A DNA stretch of 64,000 bases from Phycisphaerales bacterium (GCA_030749435.1 JASMKH010000004.1:49674-113673), one strand, 5' to 3'; shown: positions 26,271-35,133, counted from the stretch's first letter. Numbers and translations are program-made. Notes: generated by a model from the letters alone, not told the origin.

Positions 26271-27213
26271 CGAACGATAGAACGATCTGCCTGAGCTGCA
26301 TCATGGCGCGGTGTTTGATCTGCCGAACGTGGTCCGAGGTCAATCCGAGATCGGCCCCGACATCCGCTGCCCGTTCGCCACGGCGGCCGTGACGCTCGAA
26401 GGCGTCATAGTGCGATGGCGGCATGGATCGCTGCAGAACTTCCAGCCCGCGAATCAGCATGTTCTCTGCCCACTCGAAGTCCCAGCAGGGATCCGGCTCG
26501 GCTACTTCGGCCGTCGACTCGTCAAGCGGCCCCTGATGATGAGACCATGACCCCCGCGCTCTCGTCCGAACCGCATTGCGGGTTGCCACGAACAGGTACG
26601 AGTGAAACCGCCCAACCGACGAGTCGTATTGCACTCCCGCCCTCAGTTTGTGCAGACTCAGAAAGACATCCTGCACCACATCATCGACGTCCTGACCCTG
26701 CACACCGAACTGCCTGGCGTACCCGCTGATGAGGCGTCCGTACCTGGCCACGAATCGCTCCCATGCAGCGTTGCGGACTCCGGTACTGCTGTCCCCGATT
26801 GCCAGAATCATCGTCTCCCGCGTGTCCCCCGACAATGCGTCGGCCAAGGCACGATCGATCGCCTGCGGGGGGGGCGGAGCGCCGTCATCGACCAGCATCG
26901 TCCACGGGCCGACTTCGAGCATGGACCCCTCCCACAGATTGCCCCGCTCGCCCGGGCCGATCAGAACACTGTCGACCCGCGTACCGCCCTTGCTGCCCAG
27001 ATCCTCCACGGCCCACCCGTCGGCGTCTTTGAAGATCTTCAGATGCCGCCGTGAGACCCACTGGTGGTCCAACACCACATCGCAGTCGGCAGCACGGCCC
27101 AATACGGCCCCCTGATCAGGTATTCGAAGATCCCCCAAGACCCCTGGGCTCTGCACGATTCGCAAGGCGAGTCCGTCAGAGGCATCGGAGCATAGACCGG
27201 AAGTTGATGTCAT
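26254..27213 (-). CDS. FHA domain-ECF sigma factor fusion (copy 1)
   Basis: A protein of about 319 residues. FHA domain (about residues 25-108) has GAVLGRAADCDVVL, the phosphothreonine-binding VSRRH, and DLGSKGGTRVD, where the usual Asn before Gly is Gly. After a short linker comes a sigma-70 region 2 (YGRLISGYARQFG, DVDDVVQDVFLSLHK, FHSYLFVATRNAVRTR). Region 4 follows (RGERAADVGADLGLTSDHVRQIKHRAMMQLRQ). FHA domains bind phosphothreonine peptides, so this sigma factor should respond to Ser/Thr phosphorylation. It is encoded directly upstream of and overlapping the kinase gene. ATG 27213 chosen; GTG 27222 is possible. Divergent from the EEP gene by 39 bp. Confidence 0.88.
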   Translation of the reverse strand: MTSTSGLCSDASDGLALRIVQSPGVLGDLRIPDQGAVLGRAADCDVVLDHQWVSRRHLKIFKDADGWAVEDLGSKGGTRVDSVLIGPGERGNLWEGSMLEVGPWTMLVDDGAPPPPQAIDRALADALSGDTRETMILAIGDSSTGVRNAAWERFVARYGRLISGYARQFGVQGQDVDDVVQDVFLSLHKLRAGVQYDSSVGRFHSYLFVATRNAVRTRARGSWSHHQGPLDESTAEVAEPDPCWDFEWAENMLIRGLEVLQRSMPPSHYDAFERHGRRGERAADVGADLGLTSDHVRQIKHRAMMQLRQIVLSFGDGAD

Positions 27214-27252
27214 GACACGCACACCCTACCACCGCAGCGGTACGCTGCGTTG

Positions 27253-28653
27253 ATGATCGAGTCCCTATTGACGCTCGCGTTGGCAGCACAACCCGACCCG
27301 ATCCGCCTCGACGGTCAGTTCCACGATTGGGGACCAGTACCGGCGGCGGCAGGCATCGTCGGTGAGGGGTCCGCCGCTCACGTCTATCTGCTCCTGACCC
27401 TCGCCGGACCACCTGGAAACCTGCAGGGCCTCGAGGCACCGCTTGAACTTCACCTCGACTGGGACAACAACGCCGACACACGGATTTCGTCCGCAGAAGA
27501 CATGGGCACCGACCTGGTCATTACGTTCAGCCCCGACCAGGGCCAACGGCACGGTGGTATCGAAGTGACAACCGCCAAGCAGGGCACCTCAACGTGGGAC
27601 AGCATCGGTCTCGCCTTCGCGCCCACCACCGCCGCCAATCGATTTGAAATCGCCATCCCTCGGACGCTTCAGGACGGCATCACTGCGGGCGATACCGTGG
27701 CGTGGAAGGTCACGGGGTGCCCACAAGGACCGCTTCGGGGGGTCGCGGCGACGAAGGCGCAGCGACCAGCGCCCACGCCGATCAGCGGACTGCTCGGTCC
27801 CGCGGACGATCACCACGTCCGTGTCGTGTCCTGGAATCTGGAGTTCGGCAACATCCTGCACCAACGATCCGTGGTGCAGCGATTGCTCGCCACCTTGCAG
27901 CCACACGTCATTCTGATGCAGGAGATCGAACACGACCAGTCGGCCGAGGAGATTCTGGAGGTGCTCCGCGCAGCAGTTCCGGATGCGGACTGGACGATCG
28001 ATCTTGGCCCGCTCGGCGGCACCATCCGAAGTGGCATCGCGTCTCGGATCCCCTGCCGAAGCGTGCCTGCATTTGACCGTCTCAAACGCCGCGGTGAGTC
28101 GCGCGGGCACGTTCGAGCGGCCGCGCTCGTGCTGGATGTCGACGGAGTCGGCGACGTTCTCGCCGTATCCGCGCACCTGAAGTGCTGCGGCGTCGTTGAC
28201 GGCCCGGAGGACTTGAAGCGAATCGGCGAGGTGCTTGCCATACGCAGAGCCGTTGCGGAGGCAGAGGCGGCATCGGATGTACATGGCCTCATTGTCGGAG
28301 GCGACCTCAATCTCGTCGGCGGTACGCTGCCGCTCGATCTGCTGATCGCGAAGGGAGAGGGCCTCATCGCAGCGGACGATTCACCTGCGGACCTGCACGT
28401 CGTCGACACCTGGCAACCCGATGGCAGCGGCATGCAGACATGGCAGGAAGCCGGCCAGGCCTACGCGCCGGGGCGGCTCGACTTCATTGTCATCTCAGGA
28501 AGTAGCCTCACCGCGGCGAGGGGATTCGTCCTCGATACGCTCGATCTCCCCGAAAGCGACCTCGCTCCGCACCGTCTGGTCCGCACCGATGCGGGACGCG
28601 CTTCCGATCATCTCCCGGTCGTAGTTGACCTCATGCGAGCAAACGCACCCTGA
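27253..28653 (+). CDS. Exported endonuclease/exonuclease/phosphatase family protein
   Basis: A 466-residue protein with an N-terminal signal (MIESLLTLALAAQPDP). A beta-rich domain of about 150 residues follows (RLDGQFHDWGPVP, ELHLDWDNNADTRISSAED), resembling carbohydrate-binding or CBM9-like modules. The EEP fold follows: VSWNLEFGN with metal-binding Asn, LMQEIEH with Glu, IVGGDLNL, GRLDFIVIS and GRASDHLPVVVDL with the catalytic Asp-His. It should cleave phosphodiesters or dephosphorylate; substrate unknown. It diverges from the FHA-sigma gene, so the 39-bp space must hold both start regions. It ends 1 bp from the convergent exporter gene. Confidence 0.85.
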   Translation: MIESLLTLALAAQPDPIRLDGQFHDWGPVPAAAGIVGEGSAAHVYLLLTLAGPPGNLQGLEAPLELHLDWDNNADTRISSAEDMGTDLVITFSPDQGQRHGGIEVTTAKQGTSTWDSIGLAFAPTTAANRFEIAIPRTLQDGITAGDTVAWKVTGCPQGPLRGVAATKAQRPAPTPISGLLGPADDHHVRVVSWNLEFGNILHQRSVVQRLLATLQPHVILMQEIEHDQSAEEILEVLRAAVPDADWTIDLGPLGGTIRSGIASRIPCRSVPAFDRLKRRGESRGHVRAAALVLDVDGVGDVLAVSAHLKCCGVVDGPEDLKRIGEVLAIRRAVAEAEAASDVHGLIVGGDLNLVGGTLPLDLLIAKGEGLIAADDSPADLHVVDTWQPDGSGMQTWQEAGQAYAPGRLDFIVISGSSLTAARGFVLDTLDLPESDLAPHRLVRTDAGRASDHLPVVVDLMRANAP

Positions 28654-28654
28654 G

Positions 28655-29479
28655 TCAGAAGAGCATCTTGGCAGCCGACACCGCCACGATGAGGATGAAG
28701 ACTGACCGCACGACCTTCAGGGGGAGCACGTGCGTCAGGCGGGCACCGAACCAACTGCCGATCAGACACGTGGGAATCAACCAGATGGAGATCCCCAGCG
28801 GCGTGTACCAGTGCACGTCGGCACCAATGCCGGGCACTTCAGCAAGTGTGGCGTCCTTGTACACAGCGCCGACCACCGAAGTGAGGCACATGACGGTGGA
28901 CGAACACGCGATGCACTCCCGGAGCGGACATCGGCACACCAGTTGGGTCACCGGAACTGTAATGAGCCCGCCTCCAATCCCCAGAAGCCCCGCCCCGAAG
29001 CCTGCGCTCGACCCCACGACGCCACCACGCAGCCAGGTCACACGAGGCTCATGCGCAGACTCCGGCAGCCCTTGACGATCACGGAGCAGGCGTCGGACGT
29101 TTTCGTACAGCACGTAGATGAGGAAGAGCCCGAAGATCAGGCTGAGATCCGCATTGGGAATCCAGATGCTCGCCGTGACGCCCAGGACCACGAAGATCAT
29201 CGCAAACGGCAGGATGCGTTTGACGACAGCCGGGTTGATGCCACCAGCCCGCCAATGACGGATCGCCGCCGGGGCGGCAACGAAGAAGATGACATTCATC
29301 GAAGCGGCCTGCGCCAGATGGATGTCGCGATCGAGCAGGAGCGAGATGGCGGGGATCATCACGATTCCACCGCCGATACCGAGCAGACCTCCGAGCAGTC
29401 CCGCGAGCAGACCGATGGCAATCAGCGCAAGGACCTCCCAGACCGGCAGTGAGATCGCTGCGATTTCAAACGTCGGCAT
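28655..29479 (-). CDS. TauE/SafE (DUF81) family anion exporter
   Basis: A 274-residue membrane protein with about eight helices and the inverted internal repeats typical of the family: LLAGLLGGLLGIGGGIVMIPAI in the N-half and GFGAGLLGIGGGLITVPV in the C-half. TauE/SafE proteins move sulfite, sulfoacetate or related organosulfur anions. The N-terminus MPTFEIAAISLPVWEVLALIAI starts at an ATG without a recognisable Shine-Dalgarno. Its neighbours give no sulfur-pathway context, so the substrate is unknown. Convergent with the EEP gene (1-bp gap). Confidence 0.88.
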   Translation of the reverse strand: MPTFEIAAISLPVWEVLALIAIGLLAGLLGGLLGIGGGIVMIPAISLLLDRDIHLAQAASMNVIFFVAAPAAIRHWRAGGINPAVVKRILPFAMIFVVLGVTASIWIPNADLSLIFGLFLIYVLYENVRRLLRDRQGLPESAHEPRVTWLRGGVVGSSAGFGAGLLGIGGGLITVPVTQLVCRCPLRECIACSSTVMCLTSVVGAVYKDATLAEVPGIGADVHWYTPLGISIWLIPTCLIGSWFGARLTHVLPLKVVRSVFILIVAVSAAKMLF

Positions 29480-29550
29480 CGGCAGGAGGGTACTCGCTCA
29501 CCAACATGATGCGCTGCGAATCGTACGACCACCCTGCTACGCTGCCGACC

Positions 29551-30456
29551 ATGCGAGTCCTCCGAGCCGACGCCCTGCTCATGCTGGTCGCCATCATCTG
29601 GGGCGTTGGATTCGTCATCCAACGCACCGCGATGGAGACGATCGGCCCGATGACGTTTACCGCGGTTCGACTGCTCCTGGGCATGGTCTCGATGCTGCCG
29701 CTGCTGCTGGTTGCGCGGCGACTGCAACCTGCGACCATGAAGCGGACTTCACGAGGGAAGTTGCTGCTCGCCCTGACCGGAGCTGGCCTGGCGATGTGCT
29801 TCGGAGCAGTACTGCAGCAGGCTGGCCTCGTACACACGACCGCAGGTATCGCGGGGTTCATCACGGGGCTGTACGTCGTCTTCGTGCCACTGCTGGGACT
29901 CGTCGTCGGTTACTTCGTCCGTTGGACCACATGGTCGGCCGTGGCCGTCGCGACGGCCGGTCTCTACCTGCTGAGCGTGCATGGCCAACCCACGCTCAAT
30001 CCCGGCGACCTTCTCGTGCTGCTCGGGTCCATCGCGTGGGCCACTCAGGTACTCATCATCGGCTGGCTCGCCCTTCGGTGTGATCCCGTCCGCATTGCGG
30101 TCTACCAGACCGCATTTGCGGGCGTCGTGACGCTCGGAGTGGCCATTCCGTGGGAACAGCCGGAACTCGCCGCCGTGCTGCTGCTCTGGCCTGAGTTTCT
30201 CTTCAGTGGTGTCCTCGCAGTCGGCGCTGCATTTCTGCTTCAGATCATCGCCCAGCAGGATGCGCCTCCAGCTCACGCCGCCGTGCTTCTTGCCATGGAA
30301 GCAGTCTTCGGCGCCCTTGCTGGCTGGGCTTTCCTCTCAGAGGAACTTTCCGCCACGCAACTCGTCGGCTGTCTCCTGATGTTCATCGGAATCGTGCTGG
30401 CGCAGCTGCGACCACCTCGGCCACTCGAGCAGGACTCGATCGAGCCCGCCTCCTGA
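29551..30456 (+). CDS. EamA/DMT-family transporter (RhaT-like permease)
   Basis: A 301-residue protein with ten predicted helices in two EamA repeats. Repeat one starts with LLMLVAIIWGVGFVIQRTAME and contains FTAVRLLLGMVSMLPLL. Repeat two contains GDLLVLLGSIAWATQVLIIGWLA and AAVLLAMEAVFGALAGWAFL. Members export metabolites or amino acids. The frame is open for 34 codons upstream, but the ATG at 29551 begins the first helix. It ends 19 bp before the convergent end of the second FHA-sigma gene. Confidence 0.88.
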   Translation: MRVLRADALLMLVAIIWGVGFVIQRTAMETIGPMTFTAVRLLLGMVSMLPLLLVARRLQPATMKRTSRGKLLLALTGAGLAMCFGAVLQQAGLVHTTAGIAGFITGLYVVFVPLLGLVVGYFVRWTTWSAVAVATAGLYLLSVHGQPTLNPGDLLVLLGSIAWATQVLIIGWLALRCDPVRIAVYQTAFAGVVTLGVAIPWEQPELAAVLLLWPEFLFSGVLAVGAAFLLQIIAQQDAPPAHAAVLLAMEAVFGALAGWAFLSEELSATQLVGCLLMFIGIVLAQLRPPRPLEQDSIEPAS

Positions 30457-30475
30457 GCAGCCAGAGATACCAGGA

Positions 30476-31501
30476 TCACCCTTCGGAGTCGCGAAGACGT
30501 TCGACGATTTCACGGACCCGCCGCGTGAGGCGCATCTTGGCGTGCCGAATCGCCGCAGCGGTCATTCCGGTGTCCTTCGCCACTTCGTCGGCCGGCACAC
30601 CACGCACTCCGTAGAGCTCGAAGGACTTCCATGTTCTTGCTTCGACCTCGGCCCTGGCCTCGGCCATGGCTCGCTGCAGCAACTGCTCTGTCCATTGCCG
30701 ATCCCATGCCGCGTCCAGATCACACTCCATCGGCGGATCGACGGAGTCGTCGTATCCCGTGGTCGGACGCTTGCGCCGATGCCGTGCGCGAATCGCGTTG
30801 AGCGTCACCCGCTTGAGGTATCCGCGGAAGCGTCCTTTGTTGGGGTCATACTCGAAGCGGTCAGACACCTTGAAGAAGCCAAGGAGCACATCCTGCAGCA
30901 CATCGTCGGCCTCCTGCGGCTTCAGACCTGCGTTTCGGGCAAACCCCGCGATCACGCGAGAGTACTTCTCGGCAAACTCGCTCCAGCCGACTTCACGGTC
31001 GAACGTCCCGTCGGCCTTGAGTTTCATGAAGATGCTTGCGCGAGTGGCATACAGTGGATCCCCCCGGCCTCCCTTGGGTTCAGCGCCGTCGGCCTTCGTT
31101 CCTCCAGCCACCTCGCTGCTGTCGGCTTCACCGCCCCCCGACTCGTCGAGGCGGGACTCCGCGGCGGGCGGTGGTGGCACATCCTCCGGAATGTGCACCA
31201 GCATCTTCCATGGACCGACCACCAGGAGGTCTCGGTCATGGAGTCGAATCGTCTCGTCCTCTTCGAGATGCATCATGTTGACCGAGGTGCCTCCTCGGCT
31301 GCCAGCATCACGCACCCGTACCCCGCCATCTTCAAAGACAAGCGTCGCGTGCGATCTGGAGACACTGGGGTCATCGAGTTGCACGGTGCACTCGCCTGAT
31401 CGACCAATCGTGACCGGATCGCTTCCGACCATGCCTTCCCACTGGGCAAAGCACTCCGGGCCACCAACGGCCACAAGTCGAATCTTCAGTCCCTCGCCCA
31501 T
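30476..31501 (-). CDS. FHA domain-ECF sigma factor fusion (copy 2)
   Basis: A 341-residue paralogue of the FHA-sigma protein 3.3 kb away. FHA domain at about 26-104: VTIGRSGECTVQL, VSRSHATLVF and DAGSRGGTSVN, with Gly again in place of the conserved Asn. A disordered Gly/Glu/Pro linker spans about 107-150. Region 2 is at about 176-243 (YSRVIAGFARNAGLKPQEADDVLQDVLLGFFK, broken here as YSRVIAGFARNAG and ADDVLQDVLLGFFK). Region 4 has VRGVPADEVAKDTGMTAAAIRHAKMRLTRRVREI. No kinase gene is adjacent, so its input kinase may be encoded elsewhere or be the same one. It starts 9 bp after the SSS symporter stop, suggesting one transcript. Confidence 0.88.
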   Translation of the reverse strand: MGEGLKIRLVAVGGPECFAQWEGMVGSDPVTIGRSGECTVQLDDPSVSRSHATLVFEDGGVRVRDAGSRGGTSVNMMHLEEDETIRLHDRDLLVVGPWKMLVHIPEDVPPPPAAESRLDESGGGEADSSEVAGGTKADGAEPKGGRGDPLYATRASIFMKLKADGTFDREVGWSEFAEKYSRVIAGFARNAGLKPQEADDVLQDVLLGFFKVSDRFEYDPNKGRFRGYLKRVTLNAIRARHRRKRPTTGYDDSVDPPMECDLDAAWDRQWTEQLLQRAMAEARAEVEARTWKSFELYGVRGVPADEVAKDTGMTAAAIRHAKMRLTRRVREIVERLRDSEG

Positions 31502-31510
31502 GGGATCAGA

Positions 31511-32995
31511 TCATACGGATCTCGGCGACGGCGTGATCAGCGATACGCCACCATTGACCAGGAGTGCGGCCACGAAGGCCAACGGCAGGTTGTAGACCTG
31601 AATGGCCTCGCCACCAACATGGATGGTGTTGTCCATAAGGAGTTTCCAGAGCAGCGCCACCAGAAACCCCGTCGCCATGCCTGCAGCACATCCCGCCAGC
31701 GTCGCACGCTTCCAAAACACCGCCAGAATCACCTGAGGGCCGAATGAGGCGCCCAGGATCGCCCAACCATAGGTCAATACGTAGTCGTAGATGGTGATCT
31801 GGCTGTCGATGACGAGCAGCACAGCAGCGATGCCCATGGCGATGACGGTGACTCGATTCGCAAGGGCATGATTGGCGGCAGCATCACGCGCGAACAGTCG
31901 CGCCCAGAGGTCGTTTGCGAATGCGGACGCCGCCACCACGAGTTGGCTGTCCGCCGTTGAGCAGATCGCTGCAAGAATGGCGGCGAGCACGAGCCCACCG
32001 ATCACGGGTGGTGCCAGATTCACGGCAGCCGCCACAAGTGCGTACTCTCCGTCTCCCGTCGCCAGCATTCCCGCGGCCCACGGAGCGCCCTGCTCCGCCA
32101 CCGCTCGAACGATGATGCCTGTCGCCACTGCGCCCGAGAGCACCAGTGCAGCCCACGTCATCGCAATGACCCCACCGATGGCTGCATCGCGACGGGATCG
32201 CATCGCCATGAATCGCACCAGCACGTGCGGCTGACCCGCGTACCCGAAATTGATACCGAAGGCCCCGGATCCGAGTAGAAAACCAATGAGCGCGCCGCCC
32301 GCCGCCGTAGGCCAGAACGATTGCAACGACGAGCCGCCCTCGGCAAGGCCTCCGGAGATATCGGCGACGCCACCTCCACCGGAGAGCAGCCACAGCGGAA
32401 AAACGGCCAACACGCCGACCATGAGCAAGCCCTGCAGCAGGTCCGTCCAGCACGCGGCTCGGAACCCGCCCAGCGTGACGTAGATCAGAACAATGCTGGC
32501 GCCAATCAGGACCCCACCCTGATATGACACCGACTCGAACGCCACCTCGAACGCCTTCCCGGCCGCTGCAAACTGGGCCGCGCAGTAGAGAAGCATCGCC
32601 GCAAGAATCACGATGACACTCATCACACGAATCAGTGGCCACCGCTCGTGGAAACGCTTCGAGAGGAAGTCCGGAATGGTGACTGCCTTCAGCCTCGCCG
32701 AGGTGTCACGCATTCGGCTGGCGAGCACAAACCAGTTGAAGGCGAATCCGAGAAGGCTTCCGGGGAGGATCCAGAACGCCTGCACGCCGTTGGCGAAGGC
32801 CCAGCCGACAAGACCGAGCGTCACCCACCCGGACTCACTGGATGCAGACGCGGAGAGCGATGCGACCCAGGGACCGAGCGATCGTCCGGCGAGGAAGTAC
32901 TCCTCGTCGCTTCGTCCGGCCCTGGAGGAGGACCACAATCCGACACCGATCACAAAGGCGGTGTAGAGGCAGAACGAGACGAGGAAGAGGAGCAT
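31511..32995 (-). CDS. Sodium:solute symporter (SSS/PutP-like)
   Basis: A 494-residue protein with about 13 helices. The block GRSDEEYFLAGRSLGPWVASLSASASSESGW and AILAAICSTADSQLVVAASAFAND (each longer than shown motifs SDEEYFLAGRSLG and STADSQLVVAAS) are hallmark SSS sequences near PutP. GYAGQPHVLVRFMAM also matches the proline/sodium symporters. It imports a solute with Na+, and proline is the best guess from the motifs. The ATG at 32995 starts the first helix (MLLFLVSFCLYTAFVIG); GTG/ATG codons upstream in the same frame are less likely. It is divergent from the dCMP deaminase by 25 bp and precedes the second FHA-sigma gene. Confidence 0.88.
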   Translation of the reverse strand: MLLFLVSFCLYTAFVIGVGLWSSSRAGRSDEEYFLAGRSLGPWVASLSASASSESGWVTLGLVGWAFANGVQAFWILPGSLLGFAFNWFVLASRMRDTSARLKAVTIPDFLSKRFHERWPLIRVMSVIVILAAMLLYCAAQFAAAGKAFEVAFESVSYQGGVLIGASIVLIYVTLGGFRAACWTDLLQGLLMVGVLAVFPLWLLSGGGGVADISGGLAEGGSSLQSFWPTAAGGALIGFLLGSGAFGINFGYAGQPHVLVRFMAMRSRRDAAIGGVIAMTWAALVLSGAVATGIIVRAVAEQGAPWAAGMLATGDGEYALVAAAVNLAPPVIGGLVLAAILAAICSTADSQLVVAASAFANDLWARLFARDAAANHALANRVTVIAMGIAAVLLVIDSQITIYDYVLTYGWAILGASFGPQVILAVFWKRATLAGCAAGMATGFLVALLWKLLMDNTIHVGGEAIQVYNLPLAFVAALLVNGGVSLITPSPRSV

Positions 32996-33020
32996 GCCAC
33001 CGATGCTACCATCGCCCACC

Positions 33021-33485
33021 ATGACCCCGAATCAGACGCACGACAAGTGGGACCTCCGCTTCCTCTCGCTCGCCGAGCAGATCGCGACGTGGAGCAAGGA
33101 CCCCTCGCGCGGCGTCGGCGCGGTGATCGTGTCGCCTGACCGCCGGATCTGCGCCACTGGATTCAACGGGTTGCCGTCAGGAGTCGAGGACCGTCCGGAG
33201 CGGCTTGAGCGGCCGACGAAGTACGACCTGATCTGCCACGCAGAGGTCAATGCGATCGTGCAGTGCGCCAGAAACGGAACCTCGTGCGTGGCATCCACCA
33301 TCTACACGACCTTCTTCCCATGCAATACCTGTACGCTCGCGATCATCCAGGCTGGAATCGACCGAGTTGTCTCGTGGGCGCCCGTGGCGGGTGACGAACA
33401 CTGGGAAGCGAGCATTGCCACATCCCGTGAACTGCTCGACGAAGCCGGGATTGACTGGCAGGTCGTGGACCGGGCATCGGCGTGA
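33021..33485 (+). CDS. Deoxycytidylate deaminase-like zinc protein
   Basis: A 154-residue member of the dCMP/ComEB deaminase family. The zinc site is visible: CHAEVNAIV (His ligand and catalytic Glu) and FFPCNTC (two Cys ligands). GVGAVIVSPDRRICATGFNGLPSGVED is the nucleotide-binding region with the family FNGxPxGxxD motif. It converts dCMP to dUMP for dTTP synthesis. The ATG at 33021 follows several in-frame codons. Its TGA overlaps the GTG start of the astB-like gene (GTGA), so translation is coupled, an unexpected pairing of nucleotide and arginine metabolism. Confidence 0.88.
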   Translation: MTPNQTHDKWDLRFLSLAEQIATWSKDPSRGVGAVIVSPDRRICATGFNGLPSGVEDRPERLERPTKYDLICHAEVNAIVQCARNGTSCVASTIYTTFFPCNTCTLAIIQAGIDRVVSWAPVAGDEHWEASIATSRELLDEAGIDWQVVDRASA

Positions 33486-34801
33486 CAATCACGGAACTGC
33501 AACTGGACGGTCTTGTAGGCCCGACACACAACTACGCCGGACTTTCGGTAGGCAACGTCGCGTCGATGAGCAACGAAGGCAATGTGAGCTTCCCTCGCGC
33601 CGCGGTCCTGCAAGGTCTCGACAAGATGGCGTTCGTCGCATCGCTCGGCATCCAGCAGGCCGTCATGCCGCCGCAGGACAGACCGGAACTCAGTCTGCTG
33701 CGTTCATTGGGGTTCCAGGGAGACGACGAGACTGTGCTGGCGGCAGTCCATCAGGAGGACCCCGTCCTGCTGGCGCAGGCAAGCAGCGCCGCCTCCATGT
33801 GGACCGCCAATGCTGCCACGGTGACTCCGTCCTGCGACGCCGCAACGCGCCGAGTGCAATTCACTCCAGCCAATCTCAGGGACAAACTGCACCGGTCAAT
33901 CGAACCGCCCCAGACCGGGATGCTTCTGCGACGCATCTTCGCCGACGCATCCTTCTTCGAACACCATCTCCCACTGATCGCAGCAAGTCAGTATGGCGAC
34001 GAGGGCGCTGCGAATCACACGTGGCTCCACACGACGTCCCATGGCGTGCACCTGTTTGTGTATGGAAGCGTCGCGCGGGATCCGAGTTCGCCCTCACCCC
34101 AACGCTTCCCGGCGAGGCAGACGCGTGAGGCGTCTCAGGCCATTGCCAGGCTCCATGGAATCGACAACGCGTTCTTCACGCAACAGAATCCTGATGCGAT
34201 CGATGCGGGTGTGTTTCACAATGACGTCATCGCCGTCGGCAGCGGGAGCGTGCTGCTGGTGCACGAACACGCCTTCCTCAACACAAAGTCGACGATTCAG
34301 GCACTGGCCGAGATCCTTGGAGACGGCTTTGCCGCGTGCGTCGTCCCCGCTGAGGCACTGACCGTTCCCGAAGCCGTATCAACCTATCTCTTCAACTCCC
34401 AGTTGCTGCAGACTCCCGAAGGCCATGTGCTGGTGGCCCCGAGTCAGGTCGAAGCGCACCCTCGCGCGCGGGCCGTCGTCGACGAATGGGTGCAGGGCGA
34501 TGGCCCAATCTCCCGCGTCCACTTCATCGACGTCCGGGAGTCCATGTACAACGGAGGCGGGCCCGCATGCCTGCGACTCCGAGTCCCGTTGACGCGAACC
34601 GAACTCGAAGCCGTCCACCCGGGGGTGCGATGGTCCGAGGCGCTTGAGGCCAGCCTTCGGGCATGGGCCGTGCGTTGGTATCCGGAGTCGCTCTCGCCAG
34701 ACGATCTCGCGGATCCGTCTCTGGCCCGAGGCAACCGCGATGCGCTGCAGGCACTCACCGACCTGCTTGATCTGGGACCCGTCTATCCGTTTCAGCAGTA
34801 G
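33482..34801 (+). CDS. astB: N-succinylarginine dihydrolase
   Basis: Converts N2-succinylarginine to N2-succinylornithine plus ammonia and CO2 in arginine succinyltransferase catabolism. At 439 residues it fits AstB length. Hallmarks: GLVGPTHNYAGLSVGN at the N-terminus, YGDEGAANHTWL with the catalytic Glu, GVFHNDVIAVG with the catalytic His, and YNGGGPACLRLRV with the nucleophilic Cys. All catalytic residues are retained. None of the other ast genes is nearby except an aldehyde dehydrogenase 6.4 kb away that looks more like a succinate-semialdehyde type. The GTG start overlaps the deaminase stop. Confidence 0.9.
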   Translation: MTITELQLDGLVGPTHNYAGLSVGNVASMSNEGNVSFPRAAVLQGLDKMAFVASLGIQQAVMPPQDRPELSLLRSLGFQGDDETVLAAVHQEDPVLLAQASSAASMWTANAATVTPSCDAATRRVQFTPANLRDKLHRSIEPPQTGMLLRRIFADASFFEHHLPLIAASQYGDEGAANHTWLHTTSHGVHLFVYGSVARDPSSPSPQRFPARQTREASQAIARLHGIDNAFFTQQNPDAIDAGVFHNDVIAVGSGSVLLVHEHAFLNTKSTIQALAEILGDGFAACVVPAEALTVPEAVSTYLFNSQLLQTPEGHVLVAPSQVEAHPRARAVVDEWVQGDGPISRVHFIDVRESMYNGGGPACLRLRVPLTRTELEAVHPGVRWSEALEASLRAWAVRWYPESLSPDDLADPSLARGNRDALQALTDLLDLGPVYPFQQ

Positions 34802-34962
34802 CAGGCCACCGCCGGGTGCTGCCGCGATTCGTGCGGCGGGATCTGGTGCGGTGATCACCCGTTTCCGGCAAACAATTTCCGCGCAACCCCCGTAGTTGGG
34901 TCAACCTACCCGGTCTGATGACCGAATACGAAACTGACCTGGGATCCCTTCGGAGCCATCAC

Positions 34963-35133
34963 ATGTACCTGCTGACACTGCATAACGGACAACGCGCCCT
35001 CTACAGAGGTCGCCATGCTGAGAACTGCTTCTATGTGCGGATGCAGGGCGAACGATACTGGTGGTGGATTCCCAGAGGCATGGTTGCCAGAGCGCTTGAA
35101 CTGCCGGACCCGGCCCGCGCGGCAGCCGCCTGA
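34963..35133 (+). CDS. Small aromatic-rich hypothetical protein
   Basis: A 56-residue protein (MYLLTLHNGQRALYRGRHA ... RYWWWIPRGMVARALELPD). I do not recognise the family. The start at 34963 has GGAG eight bases upstream; an ATG at 34918 would add 15 residues but lacks a Shine-Dalgarno. The Tyr/Trp-rich centre and the lack of a signal peptide suggest a small soluble cytoplasmic protein. A long antisense frame covers the same bases, but this one has the better start. It is 115 bp upstream of the amidohydrolase gene. Confidence 0.45.
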   Translation: MYLLTLHNGQRALYRGRHAENCFYVRMQGERYWWWIPRGMVARALELPDPARAAAA

